Source: Chloroflexota bacterium | GTDB lineage: Bacteria > Chloroflexota > Dehalococcoidia > Lucifugimonadales > GCA-002723415 | Direction: 5' to 3' | Length of the DNA stretch: 55,409 bases | Assembly: GCA_002723415.1 (NCBI GenBank) | Contig: PBOA01000004.1 | Coordinates: forward strand, 6,027-61,435 | Shown here: piece by piece, positions 9,483-17,735 of the stretch | How the letters are laid out: the number at the start of each line of letters is the position of its first letter | Numbering within the stretch: the first letter of the stretch is position 1 | Program-made: the position numbers and the translations under genes | Notes under the pieces: model-generated | What the model was told of the DNA's origin: nothing | Seen by the model: only the letters and a program-made list of their open reading frames with translations | Databases searched by the model: none

Positions 9483-10268
9483 TTATATAAAATTCGCAAT
9501 AGCAGAGCCAAGTCTATCAATCTCAATTCGAACTGAATCACCTGGTTTCAACCACTTTGTTTCTACTATACTTCCTAAAGTTACAAATTGGTTTGCTTTA
9601 AGAATTTTTCCTTTTTCTGACATAAAATTAGCTATCCAAACTAATGCTTCTAGAGGGTCTCCCATAATATCCTTGCCACAACCAGACCCTACTAATTGAT
9701 CATTTATAAACATACCACCAGTTATTTCAGATAAATCTATTGAATCCAATTTTGTTTTATTACCTAAAACACAACCCGAAGCAAAAAAATCATCTGCAAT
9801 TAATGAAGGGGTATCTACAGATTTATAATCAATCCATCTATCATCTACGATTTCAATTGAAGCCATAGCATGAGACACGGATTTTTCAACAGAAAATTTA
9901 TTATGAGGGTATTCACTTGGCAACAAATCTTTATCAAGGTATACAGCGATTTCACATTCAACTCCAGGAGAAATAAATTTGTCAAAGTTATAATTACCTT
10001 CAATATAACTAACATTCATGTCGTAGACTCCGCCAACACATGGATTAGATATTCCTAAATACTCTTGCATAACTTTAGTAGTACAACCAATCTTATATCC
10101 AATAACTTTTCCATATTTTTTTTTGAATAAATATCTATGTAAACTTTCTTGAACTATATATGATTCTTCCTCAGTTTTGGGTCTTAATTGAGTTGGTATA
10201 ATATCAATTTTATATCCAGTTAACCTAGATTTAGATAAAATTTCCACTAGTCTATTATGTTTAAACAT
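9483..10268 (-). CDS. 2-keto-4-pentenoate hydratase / FAH-fold family protein
   Basis: About 261 residues in the fumarylacetoacetase fold. The region KVIGYKIGCTTKVMQEYLG, the GVECEIAVYL metal-ligand segment and the C-terminal GDSVRIEIDRLGSA match the MhpD/hydratase-decarboxylase branch, which adds water to 2-hydroxypenta-2,4-dienoate or decarboxylates oxalocrotonate-like acids in ring-cleavage pathways. I prefer the ATG at 10266-10268 to the GTG one codon earlier. It precedes no other meta-cleavage genes here; its neighbours are an amidase (19-base gap upstream) and an MFS exporter. Confidence 0.8.
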   Translation of the reverse strand: MFKHNRLVEILSKSRLTGYKIDIIPTQLRPKTEEESYIVQESLHRYLFKKKYGKVIGYKIGCTTKVMQEYLGISNPCVGGVYDMNVSYIEGNYNFDKFISPGVECEIAVYLDKDLLPSEYPHNKFSVEKSVSHAMASIEIVDDRWIDYKSVDTPSLIADDFFASGCVLGNKTKLDSIDLSEITGGMFINDQLVGSGCGKDIMGDPLEALVWIANFMSEKGKILKANQFVTLGSIVETKWLKPGDSVRIEIDRLGSAIANFI

Positions 10269-10290
10269 CACTTTTAATATATAAACTTTC

Positions 10291-11709
10291 TTAAATATTC
10301 GGACTGTGAATCAACCAAGGCTGCATCTTTTCAAATGCTGCAGATGCAGCAAGTACAGTTTCTTCATCACATAAATTTCCAATTATATGTAGTCCTATAG
10401 GCATTCCTTTTGACGAAAACCCTGCAGGTATACTAGCAGCAGGATTCCCGCTAATATTTATATGAAAAGTAAAATCCCCATTGAAAAAATGAGGTGGGTA
10501 TTCTAAACCAGGCAATTTATCCTCGTCGAAATTAAGCTTTGAAAAAGCAGGAAAACAAGAAACCGGAGATATCAATAAGTCATATTCAAAAAATATATCA
10601 TTTATTATTGAACGTTGTTTATATATATTATTAATAGCCTTTGAATATTCTACCAATTTAACTCTTGACCCTTTTTCGATCCCAAATTTAACAAAATCCG
10701 TTAATTGACCTTCATATTTATCCAAATATTTATTAAAATTCTGATAAAAATGAAAATCACTTATAGCTCCAAAAGTTTCGTAAGGATTATGTAAATTCAA
10801 GTTTAATTCTTCAACATGACAGCCTAAATTTTCAAAAATATTTGCAGCATTAGATACAACATCAATAACTTCAGAATTGACTTTAGCAAATCCAAAATCT
10901 TTACTAAAAGCAATCTTAAGACCTTTAATGTTTTTATCAAGTGATTTTATAAAATTTGGAGGAGTTTCTCTTAATGAAAAATGATCTCTTGAATCATACC
11001 CAGACATTATTTGTAACAATAATGCTGCATCTTTGACAGTCCTAGCAATAGGCCCGTTTTGAGATCCAAAATTTGGAGTTTCTGAATTAACACCTGTATA
11101 TGCTGAAACTCGTCCAAAAGTAGGTTTAATCCCATAAACCCCACAAAAATTTGAAGGAATTCTAATTGAACCACCTCCATCACTGCCTGTAGCAATAGGA
11201 GTTAACCCTGCAGCTACAGCAGCCGCTGCGCCACCACTAGACCCACCAGGAGTCTTAGAAATGTCCCAAGGGTTGAATCCTTCTAGTCCTAGTGAATTTT
11301 CACAATTACCAACTAGTCCCAATTCAGAAACATTTGTTTTACCAAGCATAATCGAACCAGAATTCAGAACTCTTTCAACAACTGCTGAATTGTTTTTTGG
11401 CACATTATTTTTAAAAATTACTGAACCCATAGTAGTCAATACTCCCTTAGTCATTTGAGTATCTTTTATTGCTATAGGTAATCCATGAAGAGGTCCCAAA
11501 GTATCCTTAAGAGATATAGACCTATCAGCAATTTGGGCTTGTTGAATTGCGTTAGAATAAGTTAAATTAATATATGAATTTAATTTGGGGTTTAATTGAT
11601 TAATGCGATTGAAATATGATTCAACTAATTCTACTGAAGAAATTTGCTTAGATTTAATAAGTTTTAAAAGGTCAATTGCAGAACTAAAAAATAATTCTTG
11701 ATCAATCAT
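10291..11709 (-). CDS. Amidase-signature family amidase
   Basis: A 472-residue amidase-signature hydrolase. The complete Ser-cisSer-Lys triad can be read: K82 (in AIKDT), S157 (GGSSGG) and S181 (GGGSIRIP), with spacings of 75 and 24 residues as in GatA and peptide amidase. It could be mistaken for GatA, but gatB and gatC are absent and a second amidase lies at 22876-24330, so a catabolic amide hydrolase is more likely. The ATG overlaps the stop of a small Cys-rich ORF by 8 bases. Confidence 0.9.
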   Translation of the reverse strand: MIDQELFFSSAIDLLKLIKSKQISSVELVESYFNRINQLNPKLNSYINLTYSNAIQQAQIADRSISLKDTLGPLHGLPIAIKDTQMTKGVLTTMGSVIFKNNVPKNNSAVVERVLNSGSIMLGKTNVSELGLVGNCENSLGLEGFNPWDISKTPGGSSGGAAAAVAAGLTPIATGSDGGGSIRIPSNFCGVYGIKPTFGRVSAYTGVNSETPNFGSQNGPIARTVKDAALLLQIMSGYDSRDHFSLRETPPNFIKSLDKNIKGLKIAFSKDFGFAKVNSEVIDVVSNAANIFENLGCHVEELNLNLHNPYETFGAISDFHFYQNFNKYLDKYEGQLTDFVKFGIEKGSRVKLVEYSKAINNIYKQRSIINDIFFEYDLLISPVSCFPAFSKLNFDEDKLPGLEYPPHFFNGDFTFHINISGNPAASIPAGFSSKGMPIGLHIIGNLCDEETVLAASAAFEKMQPWLIHSPNI

Positions 11710-11932
11710 CTATAATCTTAACTTCAGATATATGAACTTCAGATATATGTTTTTTATTCTTACCAACATCCCAGCATTTAACACAATAGCCGTCCGCAAG
11801 GTCCACATCTGTATTACCACACTTTATACTATTAAAACATGAACCAAAAGATTGTGATGGTAATTCAACGGGATTTAAATTATAAAATTTTGATAAAAGG
11901 CCATTATTAGATTTAAACATATTAAAAGTCAC
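11702..11932 (-). CDS. Small Cys-rich protein overlapping the amidase start
   Basis: A 76-residue ORF (GTG start at 11930-11932; an ATG lies 12 bases further in at 11918-11920) that ends inside the first codons of the amidase gene. It has four cysteines arranged CFNSIKC...CVKC, which could bind zinc. The C-terminus contains HISEV twice, encoded by a perfect 15-bp tandem repeat. I recognise no family. No clear ribosome site is visible, so both start and reality are uncertain. Overlap with the amidase suggests co-expression if it is real. Confidence 0.5.
   Translation of the reverse strand: MTFNMFKSNNGLLSKFYNLNPVELPSQSFGSCFNSIKCGNTDVDLADGYCVKCWDVGKNKKHISEVHISEVKIIDD
11720..11749. repeat. Perfect 2 x 15-bp tandem repeat
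   Basis: The 15-base unit aacttcagatatatg occurs twice without a mismatch. Within the small Cys-rich ORF it encodes the duplicated pentapeptide HISEV. Being a multiple of three it keeps the frame, and looks like a recent slippage duplication. Confidence 0.85.
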
Positions 11933-11979
11933 GATAAATAATATATATATATACTATTCTACTATATATAGGAGAAATA

Positions 11980-12078
11980 TTGAAATTTGAAGCTACCTTT
12001 AATCCAATAACCCAGACAAATGCCAAATATTATTTTATTATTTGTCATAATGTTTATACCATTCCAAATTTTCTTTAA
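11980..12078 (+). CDS. Possible 32-codon ORF or 5' remnant of a gene
   Basis: A TTG at 11980-11982 follows AGGAG with 5 bases between them, one of the better ribosome sites in the window, and opens a 32-codon frame that ends TAA at 12076-12078. It overlaps the 3' end of the convergent GNAT gene by 41 bases. The peptide has no family I recognise. It may be a micro-peptide, a truncated gene start, or chance. Confidence 0.25.
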   Translation: MKFEATFNPITQTNAKYYFIICHNVYTIPNFL

Positions 12079-12871
12079 TATTATTATTCATAGCCCAAAA
12101 AGGATAACGGTTTAAAACATTATATCCACGTAATGGCACACCCAAAGCCTGAGGTTCAACCATAAAATCCCCAGGCAATCCTTTCATATCAACAATTAAT
12201 AGCTCCATACCCGAAGCTCTAAGAGTTCGATTAGAAGGAATATTAAAAACTCCCACAGAAGCCATAGCTATTTTACCTATATTAATAATATAATTAACAG
12301 CCTTACTAACTACTGCTTTACCTAATCCAGAAGATTGAGCACATGGATGAACATCCATTGATATTTCATAAACATCCTCTCCTCTATGTTGAATTGAAGA
12401 CACTGCAAGTAAATTATTATTTTTATATACTCCATAACTTTTTATAGATTCATCTATTGCAACATGCCAAAAAATCTTATTATCAATTTTTGCAATCTCT
12501 TTTTTCTTTAAATCCACAACATTCATTCCTTTTGAAAAATCTACAGAATATTTGTCCGTAAACATAAACCAAGTAGGACCCCAAACACCATAACCTAATG
12601 GTAAAGTGATTTTACTAATTTCAAAGCTACCAAAAGTAGAAAACACTTCTTCTTTACTTAATTTAGAAATGACTGGCTGTAAGTTTTTTATAACACCCCT
12701 ATTTGCAGCAAAACCAACCTTTTCATTTATTTTAATAGCTCGAAATAAAAAAGGGTATTTATCAGGTAACTCCATAATATTATTTTGCTGAATAGATAAA
12801 TCCTCTATACCAATTCCATAATATTTAACAATCCATCCGCGTATTTTTTCCAAAAGAACATTATCAGACAT
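12038..12871 (-). CDS. GNAT-family N-acetyltransferase
   Basis: A 277-residue protein with a C-terminal GNAT domain (about residues 130-220). The acetyl-CoA pyrophosphate-binding loop reads QSSGLGKAV, the usual Q/R-x-x-G-x-G/A motif A. SIQHRGEDVYEISMDVHP forms the preceding strand. About 125 N-terminal residues are not recognisable and may carry substrate specificity. The start is supported by a GAGG-type site just before the ATG. Substrate unknown. Confidence 0.75.
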   Translation of the reverse strand: MSDNVLLEKIRGWIVKYYGIGIEDLSIQQNNIMELPDKYPFLFRAIKINEKVGFAANRGVIKNLQPVISKLSKEEVFSTFGSFEISKITLPLGYGVWGPTWFMFTDKYSVDFSKGMNVVDLKKKEIAKIDNKIFWHVAIDESIKSYGVYKNNNLLAVSSIQHRGEDVYEISMDVHPCAQSSGLGKAVVSKAVNYIINIGKIAMASVGVFNIPSNRTLRASGMELLIVDMKGLPGDFMVEPQALGVPLRGYNVLNRYPFWAMNNNIKENLEWYKHYDK

Positions 12872-12956
12872 TTCCTCACCTTAATAATTCTAAATTAAAA
12901 TAGAGCATATTAAATAAACTGGTTGCAAAAATACGATACAAATATTTTACATCAAT

Positions 12957-13040
12957 GCCGAAGGTCGGATTCGAACCGACACGCCCAATAAAAGGCAACG
13001 GTTTTTGAGACCGCCGCGTCTACCATTCCGCCACTTCGGC
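12957..13040 (-). tRNA. tRNA-Leu (anticodon CAA)
   Basis: Read on the minus strand, the 7-bp acceptor stem GCCGAAG/CTTCGGC closes an 84-base class II tRNA. The D arm has GCG/CGC, the anticodon loop CTCAAAA gives CAA at positions 34-36, and a long variable arm follows, as in tRNA-Leu. The T arm carries GTTCGAATCC. No CCA is encoded. The flanks 12872-12956 and 13041-13183 are AT-rich and show nothing else I can support. Confidence 0.95.
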
Positions 13041-13183
13041 AAAAGCTTACTTATATCTAATTATAATTGCCTATAATAAGAAACAGTCTATTTATTATAG
13101 ATTATAAATAATAAGAATCCAGATAAATAATAACTCATTCTAAAACAATATACTAAATTATATAAAAATTAATTTAAGATGTA

Positions 13184-13828
13184 TTATATAGAACGAATAA
13201 CCCCTACGACCTTGCCTCTCACGGCAACATTTGAGGCAGGAACCATAATAGGCTTCATAGAAGAATTTTCAGGTTGCAACCTGACCATGTCGCCTTCTAA
13301 ATAAAACCTTTTAAGTGTAGCTTCCTCTTCTTTATCTAACCAAGCAGCAACCATGTCTCCATTATTCGCATGTAAAGTAGGCTCCAATATAACCAAGTCT
13401 CCATCAGTTACTAGAGCATCTATCATAGATTCACCTTTAACTTTTAAACCATAAACATTTGATTTGCTATTAATTAAAAAAGCCGGAATATCTACGTTGT
13501 CAAACTCATCTGCTTCCCAAGTAGCAATAGGATTAACAGGAATCGGTTCACCTGCAGCAATATGACCTAAAACAGGTATTTTCAAAATCGATCTTTTAGA
13601 TTCCCCATAAGCATTTTCCAATAATTCTATACCTCTTGAAACATCAGGCAATCTATTTAAATACCCTTCTTTTTGCAATATTTGTAAATTATAATCAACT
13701 ACTGAAGTCGAACTTATATTACAACCAGACTGTATATCTCTAACTGTAGGAGGAATTTGATAATCATCCAAAAATTTTTCTATAAAACCTAATATACTTT
13801 CCTGTCGTTGCGAAAGTTGATAACTCAT
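13184..13828 (-). CDS. lexA: LexA repressor
   Basis: SOS transcriptional repressor that cleaves itself when RecA is activated. The 214-residue length is normal. The N-terminal winged helix (LSQRQESILGFIEKF... PPTVRDI) is followed by the self-cleavage site AAG (A92-G93), the catalytic S134 (GESMID) and K173 (TLKRFY) of the S24 peptidase fold. It is transcribed alone. A possible operator lies at 13858-13869. The mRNA leader has a run of seven G residues as ribosome site only two bases from the ATG. Confidence 0.95.
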   Translation of the reverse strand: MSYQLSQRQESILGFIEKFLDDYQIPPTVRDIQSGCNISSTSVVDYNLQILQKEGYLNRLPDVSRGIELLENAYGESKRSILKIPVLGHIAAGEPIPVNPIATWEADEFDNVDIPAFLINSKSNVYGLKVKGESMIDALVTDGDLVILEPTLHANNGDMVAAWLDKEEEATLKRFYLEGDMVRLQPENSSMKPIMVPASNVAVRGKVVGVIRSI

Positions 13829-13857
13829 TACCCCCCCATAAATTTAAATTATTATTA

Positions 13858-13869
13858 AAACTAATGTTC
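13858..13869 (-). promoter_or_regulatory. Candidate LexA operator upstream of lexA
   Basis: On the minus strand the sequence reads GAACATTAGTTT, one mismatch from the Gram-positive-type SOS box GAAC-N4-GTTC. It starts 18 bases downstream of a perfect TTGACA at 13887-13892, so it would cover the -10 region and first transcribed bases. Autoregulation is expected for lexA. The SOS consensus of this lineage is not known to me. Confidence 0.4.
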
Positions 13870-13886
13870 TATAAATTAACCATTAT

Positions 13887-13892
13887 TGTCAA
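13887..13892 (-). promoter_or_regulatory. Putative -35 element of lexA
   Basis: A perfect TTGACA on the minus strand, 58 bases from the lexA ATG. The matching -10 is poor (best is AACATT at 18 bases), so only the -35 is proposed. Confidence 0.4.
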
Positions 13893-14013
13893 GGGAAATT
13901 ACGACAGTATTTTATCTATACCCCTGAAAAAATGAATATAATTCAGATAAAAATATAAAAATGTAAAATTAATAATTATTAAATATTTAAATATTAATTA
14001 TTCAGTAAAATGA

Positions 14014-14042
14014 ATTACATAATAGTGTATACCTGCTATAAT
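14014..14042 (+). promoter_or_regulatory. Putative sigma-70 promoter of the cupredoxin gene
   Basis: ATTACA (14014-14019), a 17-base spacer and TATAAT (14037-14042), with TG at 14034-14035 forming an extended -10. The gene starts 34 bases downstream after AAAGGA. This is the best promoter match in the window. Confidence 0.55.
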
Positions 14043-14076
14043 ATATACATAAATATAATCTTATCAAAGGAATACA

Positions 14077-14562
14077 ATGTTATTAACCAAATTAAAAATA
14101 ATTTCTTTTATATTAATATCTTTATCCTTATCATTACTTATGTTAAGTTGCAGTAGTTCATCCATTGAATCTACACCAACACCTTTAGCTAAAATTGCCT
14201 CACCCCCATTACCCTCCTCCTCTGTACAAAGTAAGCCAATGACCACAAGTGAATCTGATAAATCGCAAAATTTGTCTAGTGGACTAGAAGTTGAAGTTTT
14301 AATGCAAGACCCCGGAGGTTCTGGAGAATACATATATAGTCCAGCAAACCATAATTTTAAAGTTGGAGATGAAATTACTTTTGTGTTAACTTCTGAAACA
14401 GAATTCCACAGTTTTACTGTTGATGAATTGAATATTGACGAATCTGTTGATGCAGGTGAAGAACAGAGAATTACTATTACTTTCGATAAAGCAGGTACCT
14501 ACAAAATAATCTGCATCCCTCATGAAACTCTAGGGATGATAGGAGAAATAACTGTAGAATAA
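14077..14562 (+). CDS. Cupredoxin-like copper lipoprotein
   Basis: A 161-residue exported lipoprotein. The signal peptide ends in a lipobox (LMLSC, lipidated C25). A Ser/Thr/Pro-rich linker runs to about residue 65. The rest is a type I copper domain with all ligands visible: H111 (EFHSF), C146, H149 and M154 in C-x2-H-x4-M. This indicates an electron-transfer protein anchored on the outer face of the membrane, as with plastocyanin-like carriers. Its partner is not encoded nearby. It has its own promoter and precedes dnaN by 80 bases. Confidence 0.88.
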   Translation: MLLTKLKIISFILISLSLSLLMLSCSSSSIESTPTPLAKIASPPLPSSSVQSKPMTTSESDKSQNLSSGLEVEVLMQDPGGSGEYIYSPANHNFKVGDEITFVLTSETEFHSFTVDELNIDESVDAGEEQRITITFDKAGTYKIICIPHETLGMIGEITVE

Positions 14563-14642
14563 TAATATTTCTAATAAATATTAATTTGACCATTTTTTAA
14601 GTCCCTTTTATACTTATTGTATTAAGTTAAAGGGGGAAATGT

Positions 14643-15884
14643 ATGAAATTATCTGCATTACAAGAAAATTTCAGTCAAGGTTTATCTATTGTAGGACGTG
14701 GCGTATCAAATCGTACTACATTGCCAGTAACTCAAAATGTATTACTATCTACCGAAAATGGACAGCTAAAATTAACTGCAACAAATCTTGAAATAGCTAT
14801 TAGCACTTGGATAGGTGCTCAAATTGAAGAAGAGGGGTCAATAACAGTACCTGCTAGACTCTTAACTGAATTTATTAATTCTTTGCCACAAGAACGTATT
14901 GACATTAATATGAAAGAGGATCCATTAGGTCTTAATATAGAATGTGCTAGATTTGAAGCACAAATAAATGGTATAACAGCTGAAGATTTTCCTCCTATAC
15001 CTAATGTTGATTCTGGTGCTATTGGCAAAATATCCTCAGAGATATTTTCTAAAGCCGTGTCCCATATAGCTTTTGTAGCTGCAACTGAAGACTCAAGGCC
15101 AGTTTTGACTGGAGTCAAAGTTGACATAACTGGTCAAAAATTTACATTAGCAGCTGCAGATGGATTTAGACTAGCGGTATATAAGGGAGAATTAGTCGAA
15201 TCAATATCAGAAGATGTAAGCTTTATTATACCTGCAAAGACATTACAAGAAATTAACCGATTAGCTAATAACCAATCTTCCCCTGTCGAATTTACAGTAA
15301 CTCCTTCAAAAAGCCAGGTATTATTCAGATTAGATAATATCGAAATAGTTTCACAATTAATTCAAGGAACTTTTCCAAATGCAGCTGGGCTAATACCAGA
15401 CGGTTATGAGGAAGCCAAAAAGAAAATAAATAAATCCATTGAAGAAATAAATATTTCTCTTGAATCAAAAGAAATAACTCAAGAAGAAGCAGATGCTAAG
15501 CTAAAAGAAGAAGAAGCTAAAAATAACACAAAGATTACTGTAAAAATAGATGATTTCTTAAGAGCTACTAAAACTGCCGCAATATTTGCTCGAGATGGAA
15601 GTGGAATAGTAAGAATAAATACAACTGAAGGAAATTTATCAATAGCATCCAGGGCTGAAGAAATTGGTGAAAACCAAGGTGAAATTGATGCAAAAATAGA
15701 AGGAGATTCTTCTCGTATAGCATTTAATAGTAAATATCTTATGGACGTTCTAGAAATACTAGGAGAAGGAGAAGTCAGCTTACAAACAACAGGCGAATCC
15801 AGTCCAGGAGTATTAAGGCCTATATATAATTCTAGTAATAGCGAATATGTTCATGTAGTTATGCCAATGTTTGTACAATGGTAA
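14643..15884 (+). CDS. dnaN: DNA polymerase III subunit beta (sliding clamp)
   Basis: The ring-shaped clamp that tethers the replicative polymerase. Three clamp domains are readable, with LQENFSQGLSIVGRGVSNR at the start, LTGVKVDI and AADGFRLAVY in the middle domain, and the C-terminal HVVMPMFVQW close to the usual MP-M/L-R ending. The protein has 413 residues instead of about 370. A highly charged, probably helical insert at about residues 253-295 (EEAKKKINKSIEEI ... EEEAKN) separates the usual FPNAAGLIP strand from ITVKIDDFLRA. dnaA and DnaA boxes are not seen nearby, so this is not an obvious origin. GGGGG precedes the ATG by 6 bases. Confidence 0.93.
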   Translation: MKLSALQENFSQGLSIVGRGVSNRTTLPVTQNVLLSTENGQLKLTATNLEIAISTWIGAQIEEEGSITVPARLLTEFINSLPQERIDINMKEDPLGLNIECARFEAQINGITAEDFPPIPNVDSGAIGKISSEIFSKAVSHIAFVAATEDSRPVLTGVKVDITGQKFTLAAADGFRLAVYKGELVESISEDVSFIIPAKTLQEINRLANNQSSPVEFTVTPSKSQVLFRLDNIEIVSQLIQGTFPNAAGLIPDGYEEAKKKINKSIEEINISLESKEITQEEADAKLKEEEAKNNTKITVKIDDFLRATKTAAIFARDGSGIVRINTTEGNLSIASRAEEIGENQGEIDAKIEGDSSRIAFNSKYLMDVLEILGEGEVSLQTTGESSPGVLRPIYNSSNSEYVHVVMPMFVQW

Positions 15885-16061
15885 TTTTTTTAACAATTAA
15901 TTTATATCAAATATTATAAATTGATAATAACCCGGTATTATATCGTTCATTAATTATATAAACTCCTTATAAACTAATTCTCCCGAATATTTAATATTGC
16001 ATATAGATTTTTTACTATATATGAAATATTATGTTTTCAATAATATAAAGGAGTTAATGTC

Positions 16062-17729
16062 ATGCCAAAAATGACGGGTGCAAAATTTTTAGCTGAAACA
16101 TTAAATGCATATAACGTAACTCATTTCTTTTTTATGCCAGTGATTATCCCAGAAGCTATGCCAGAATTAGAAAGATTAGGAATAAAAAGAATCATGGCAC
16201 ATGCAGAAAAATCGGCTGCTTATATGGCAGATGGATACGCAAGGGTCGCAAAAAAAGCTGGAATTTGTGGAGCTCAATCTGTTGGGGGAATAAATCTAGC
16301 AGCCGGACTACAAGATGCATATTTAGCTTGCTCGCCCACAATTGCACTAACAGGAAGGTTACCTCAAATACAACAAAATAGAAATGCTTATCAAGAAGTA
16401 GACCATATTAATCCATTTAGCGCAGTAACAAAATTTAATACTTTTGTTACCACTGCTGAAGAACTCCCTTTAGCATTAAGACAAGCTTTTAGAGAGTCTA
16501 CTAGTGGAACACCTGGGCCTTCCCATATTGATTTACAAGGAATAACTGGTGAAATTATTACAGAGATTGGTGATTTTGAAATTATTGCTGAAAAACAATA
16601 TATAAATCTACCTCCATTTAGACCTGAACCTGAATTAAGTGCAATTATTGAAACTATAAAATTACTTTCTGAAGCAAAAAAACCTGTAATCATTGCAGGA
16701 GGTGGAACTAATTTATCAGGAGCAAGAAATGAACTTATAATATTAGCAGAAAAATTACAAATACCTGTAGCTACTTCACTAAATGCAAAGGAAGTATTTC
16801 CATATGATCATCCTCTTGCGATTGGAGTACCAGGCACATACTCTAGGGCATGTACAAATAAAATTATATCCGAATCAGATTTAGTATTTTTCATTGGAAG
16901 CCATACAGGAAGCCAAGTTACGAATAACTGGAATTTACCTAAAAAAGGAACAACTGTAATCCAATTAGATATTAATCCATCTGAATTAGGAAGATCATAT
17001 CCAATAACTCTTGGATTACAAGGAGATGTAAAAAATTCCCTTGCAAAAATTATATCTAATACAAATCAAAACTACGAAAATTCAAAATGGGTTAACTATA
17101 TAAATAAGATAGTAAAAGACTGGAAAATTGAGATGAGCCCATTATTAAACTCTGAAGAAATCCCTATGAGACCCGAAAGATTATGCAAAGAGTTAACTTC
17201 GGCTCTCCCAGACGACGCAATATTAGTTTCTGATACTGGCCATTCTGGTATATGGACTGGAGCAATAATGGATTTAAAACACCAAAAACAGTCTTATATT
17301 AGGTGTGCAGGATCTTTAGGATGGGCACTACCTGCTTCTATAGGGGCAAAATGTGCTGCACCTGATAGACCAGTTATATGTTTTACTGGAGATGGGGGTG
17401 CATGGTATCACTTAACCGAACTTGAAACAGCAGTAAGAAATAATATTAATACAATATGGGTAATTAACAATAATTCTTCTTTAAACCAAGAACGACACCT
17501 TAACGAAGAAATATATGGAGGACCAAAACCTGGTTCTGATCAATTATGGAAATTTAATCAGGGGAATTTTTCTGCAATTGCTAAACTTTTGGGATGTACT
17601 GGAATTGAAGTTAACAAGCCAAGTGAAATTGCCTCTGCAATTGAAAAAGCAATTGAATCAGGTAAGCCTTCAGTAATCGATGTAAAAACTAATATAGATG
17701 GAATTGCTCCTGTAGCGTGGAACGGATAA
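16062..17729 (+). CDS. ThDP-dependent enzyme, acetolactate-synthase-like large subunit
   Basis: A 555-residue thiamine-diphosphate enzyme with PYR, central and PP domains. The catalytic Glu is E49 in AHAEKSAAYMADGYAR, and the Mg-ThDP motif is GDG at 443-445 followed by NNN at about 469-471. The family includes acetolactate synthase, benzoylformate decarboxylase and sulfoacetaldehyde acetyltransferase. No ilvN-type regulatory subunit adjoins, and the usual HEqaAa motif is altered, so a catabolic decarboxylase or lyase is as likely as IlvB. It is followed after 6 bases by an S9 peptidase gene. GGAG lies 8 bases before the ATG. Confidence 0.82.
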   Translation: MPKMTGAKFLAETLNAYNVTHFFFMPVIIPEAMPELERLGIKRIMAHAEKSAAYMADGYARVAKKAGICGAQSVGGINLAAGLQDAYLACSPTIALTGRLPQIQQNRNAYQEVDHINPFSAVTKFNTFVTTAEELPLALRQAFRESTSGTPGPSHIDLQGITGEIITEIGDFEIIAEKQYINLPPFRPEPELSAIIETIKLLSEAKKPVIIAGGGTNLSGARNELIILAEKLQIPVATSLNAKEVFPYDHPLAIGVPGTYSRACTNKIISESDLVFFIGSHTGSQVTNNWNLPKKGTTVIQLDINPSELGRSYPITLGLQGDVKNSLAKIISNTNQNYENSKWVNYINKIVKDWKIEMSPLLNSEEIPMRPERLCKELTSALPDDAILVSDTGHSGIWTGAIMDLKHQKQSYIRCAGSLGWALPASIGAKCAAPDRPVICFTGDGGAWYHLTELETAVRNNINTIWVINNNSSLNQERHLNEEIYGGPKPGSDQLWKFNQGNFSAIAKLLGCTGIEVNKPSEIASAIEKAIESGKPSVIDVKTNIDGIAPVAWNG

Positions 17730-17735
17730 AAGAGT

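Noticed and set aside
10291..11709. GatA subunit of the Glu-tRNA amidotransferase
   Set aside because: No gatB or gatC nearby, and two divergent amidases are present, which fits catabolic enzymes better.
13975..13995. Palindrome AATATTTAAATATT as an operator
   Set aside because: Only A and T, and self-complementary runs of this kind are expected by chance in such AT-rich intergenic sequence.
13829..16061. Replication origin near dnaN
   Set aside because: No dnaA, no clusters of DnaA boxes and no gyrB/recF neighbours; the AT-rich gaps are not different from others in the window.
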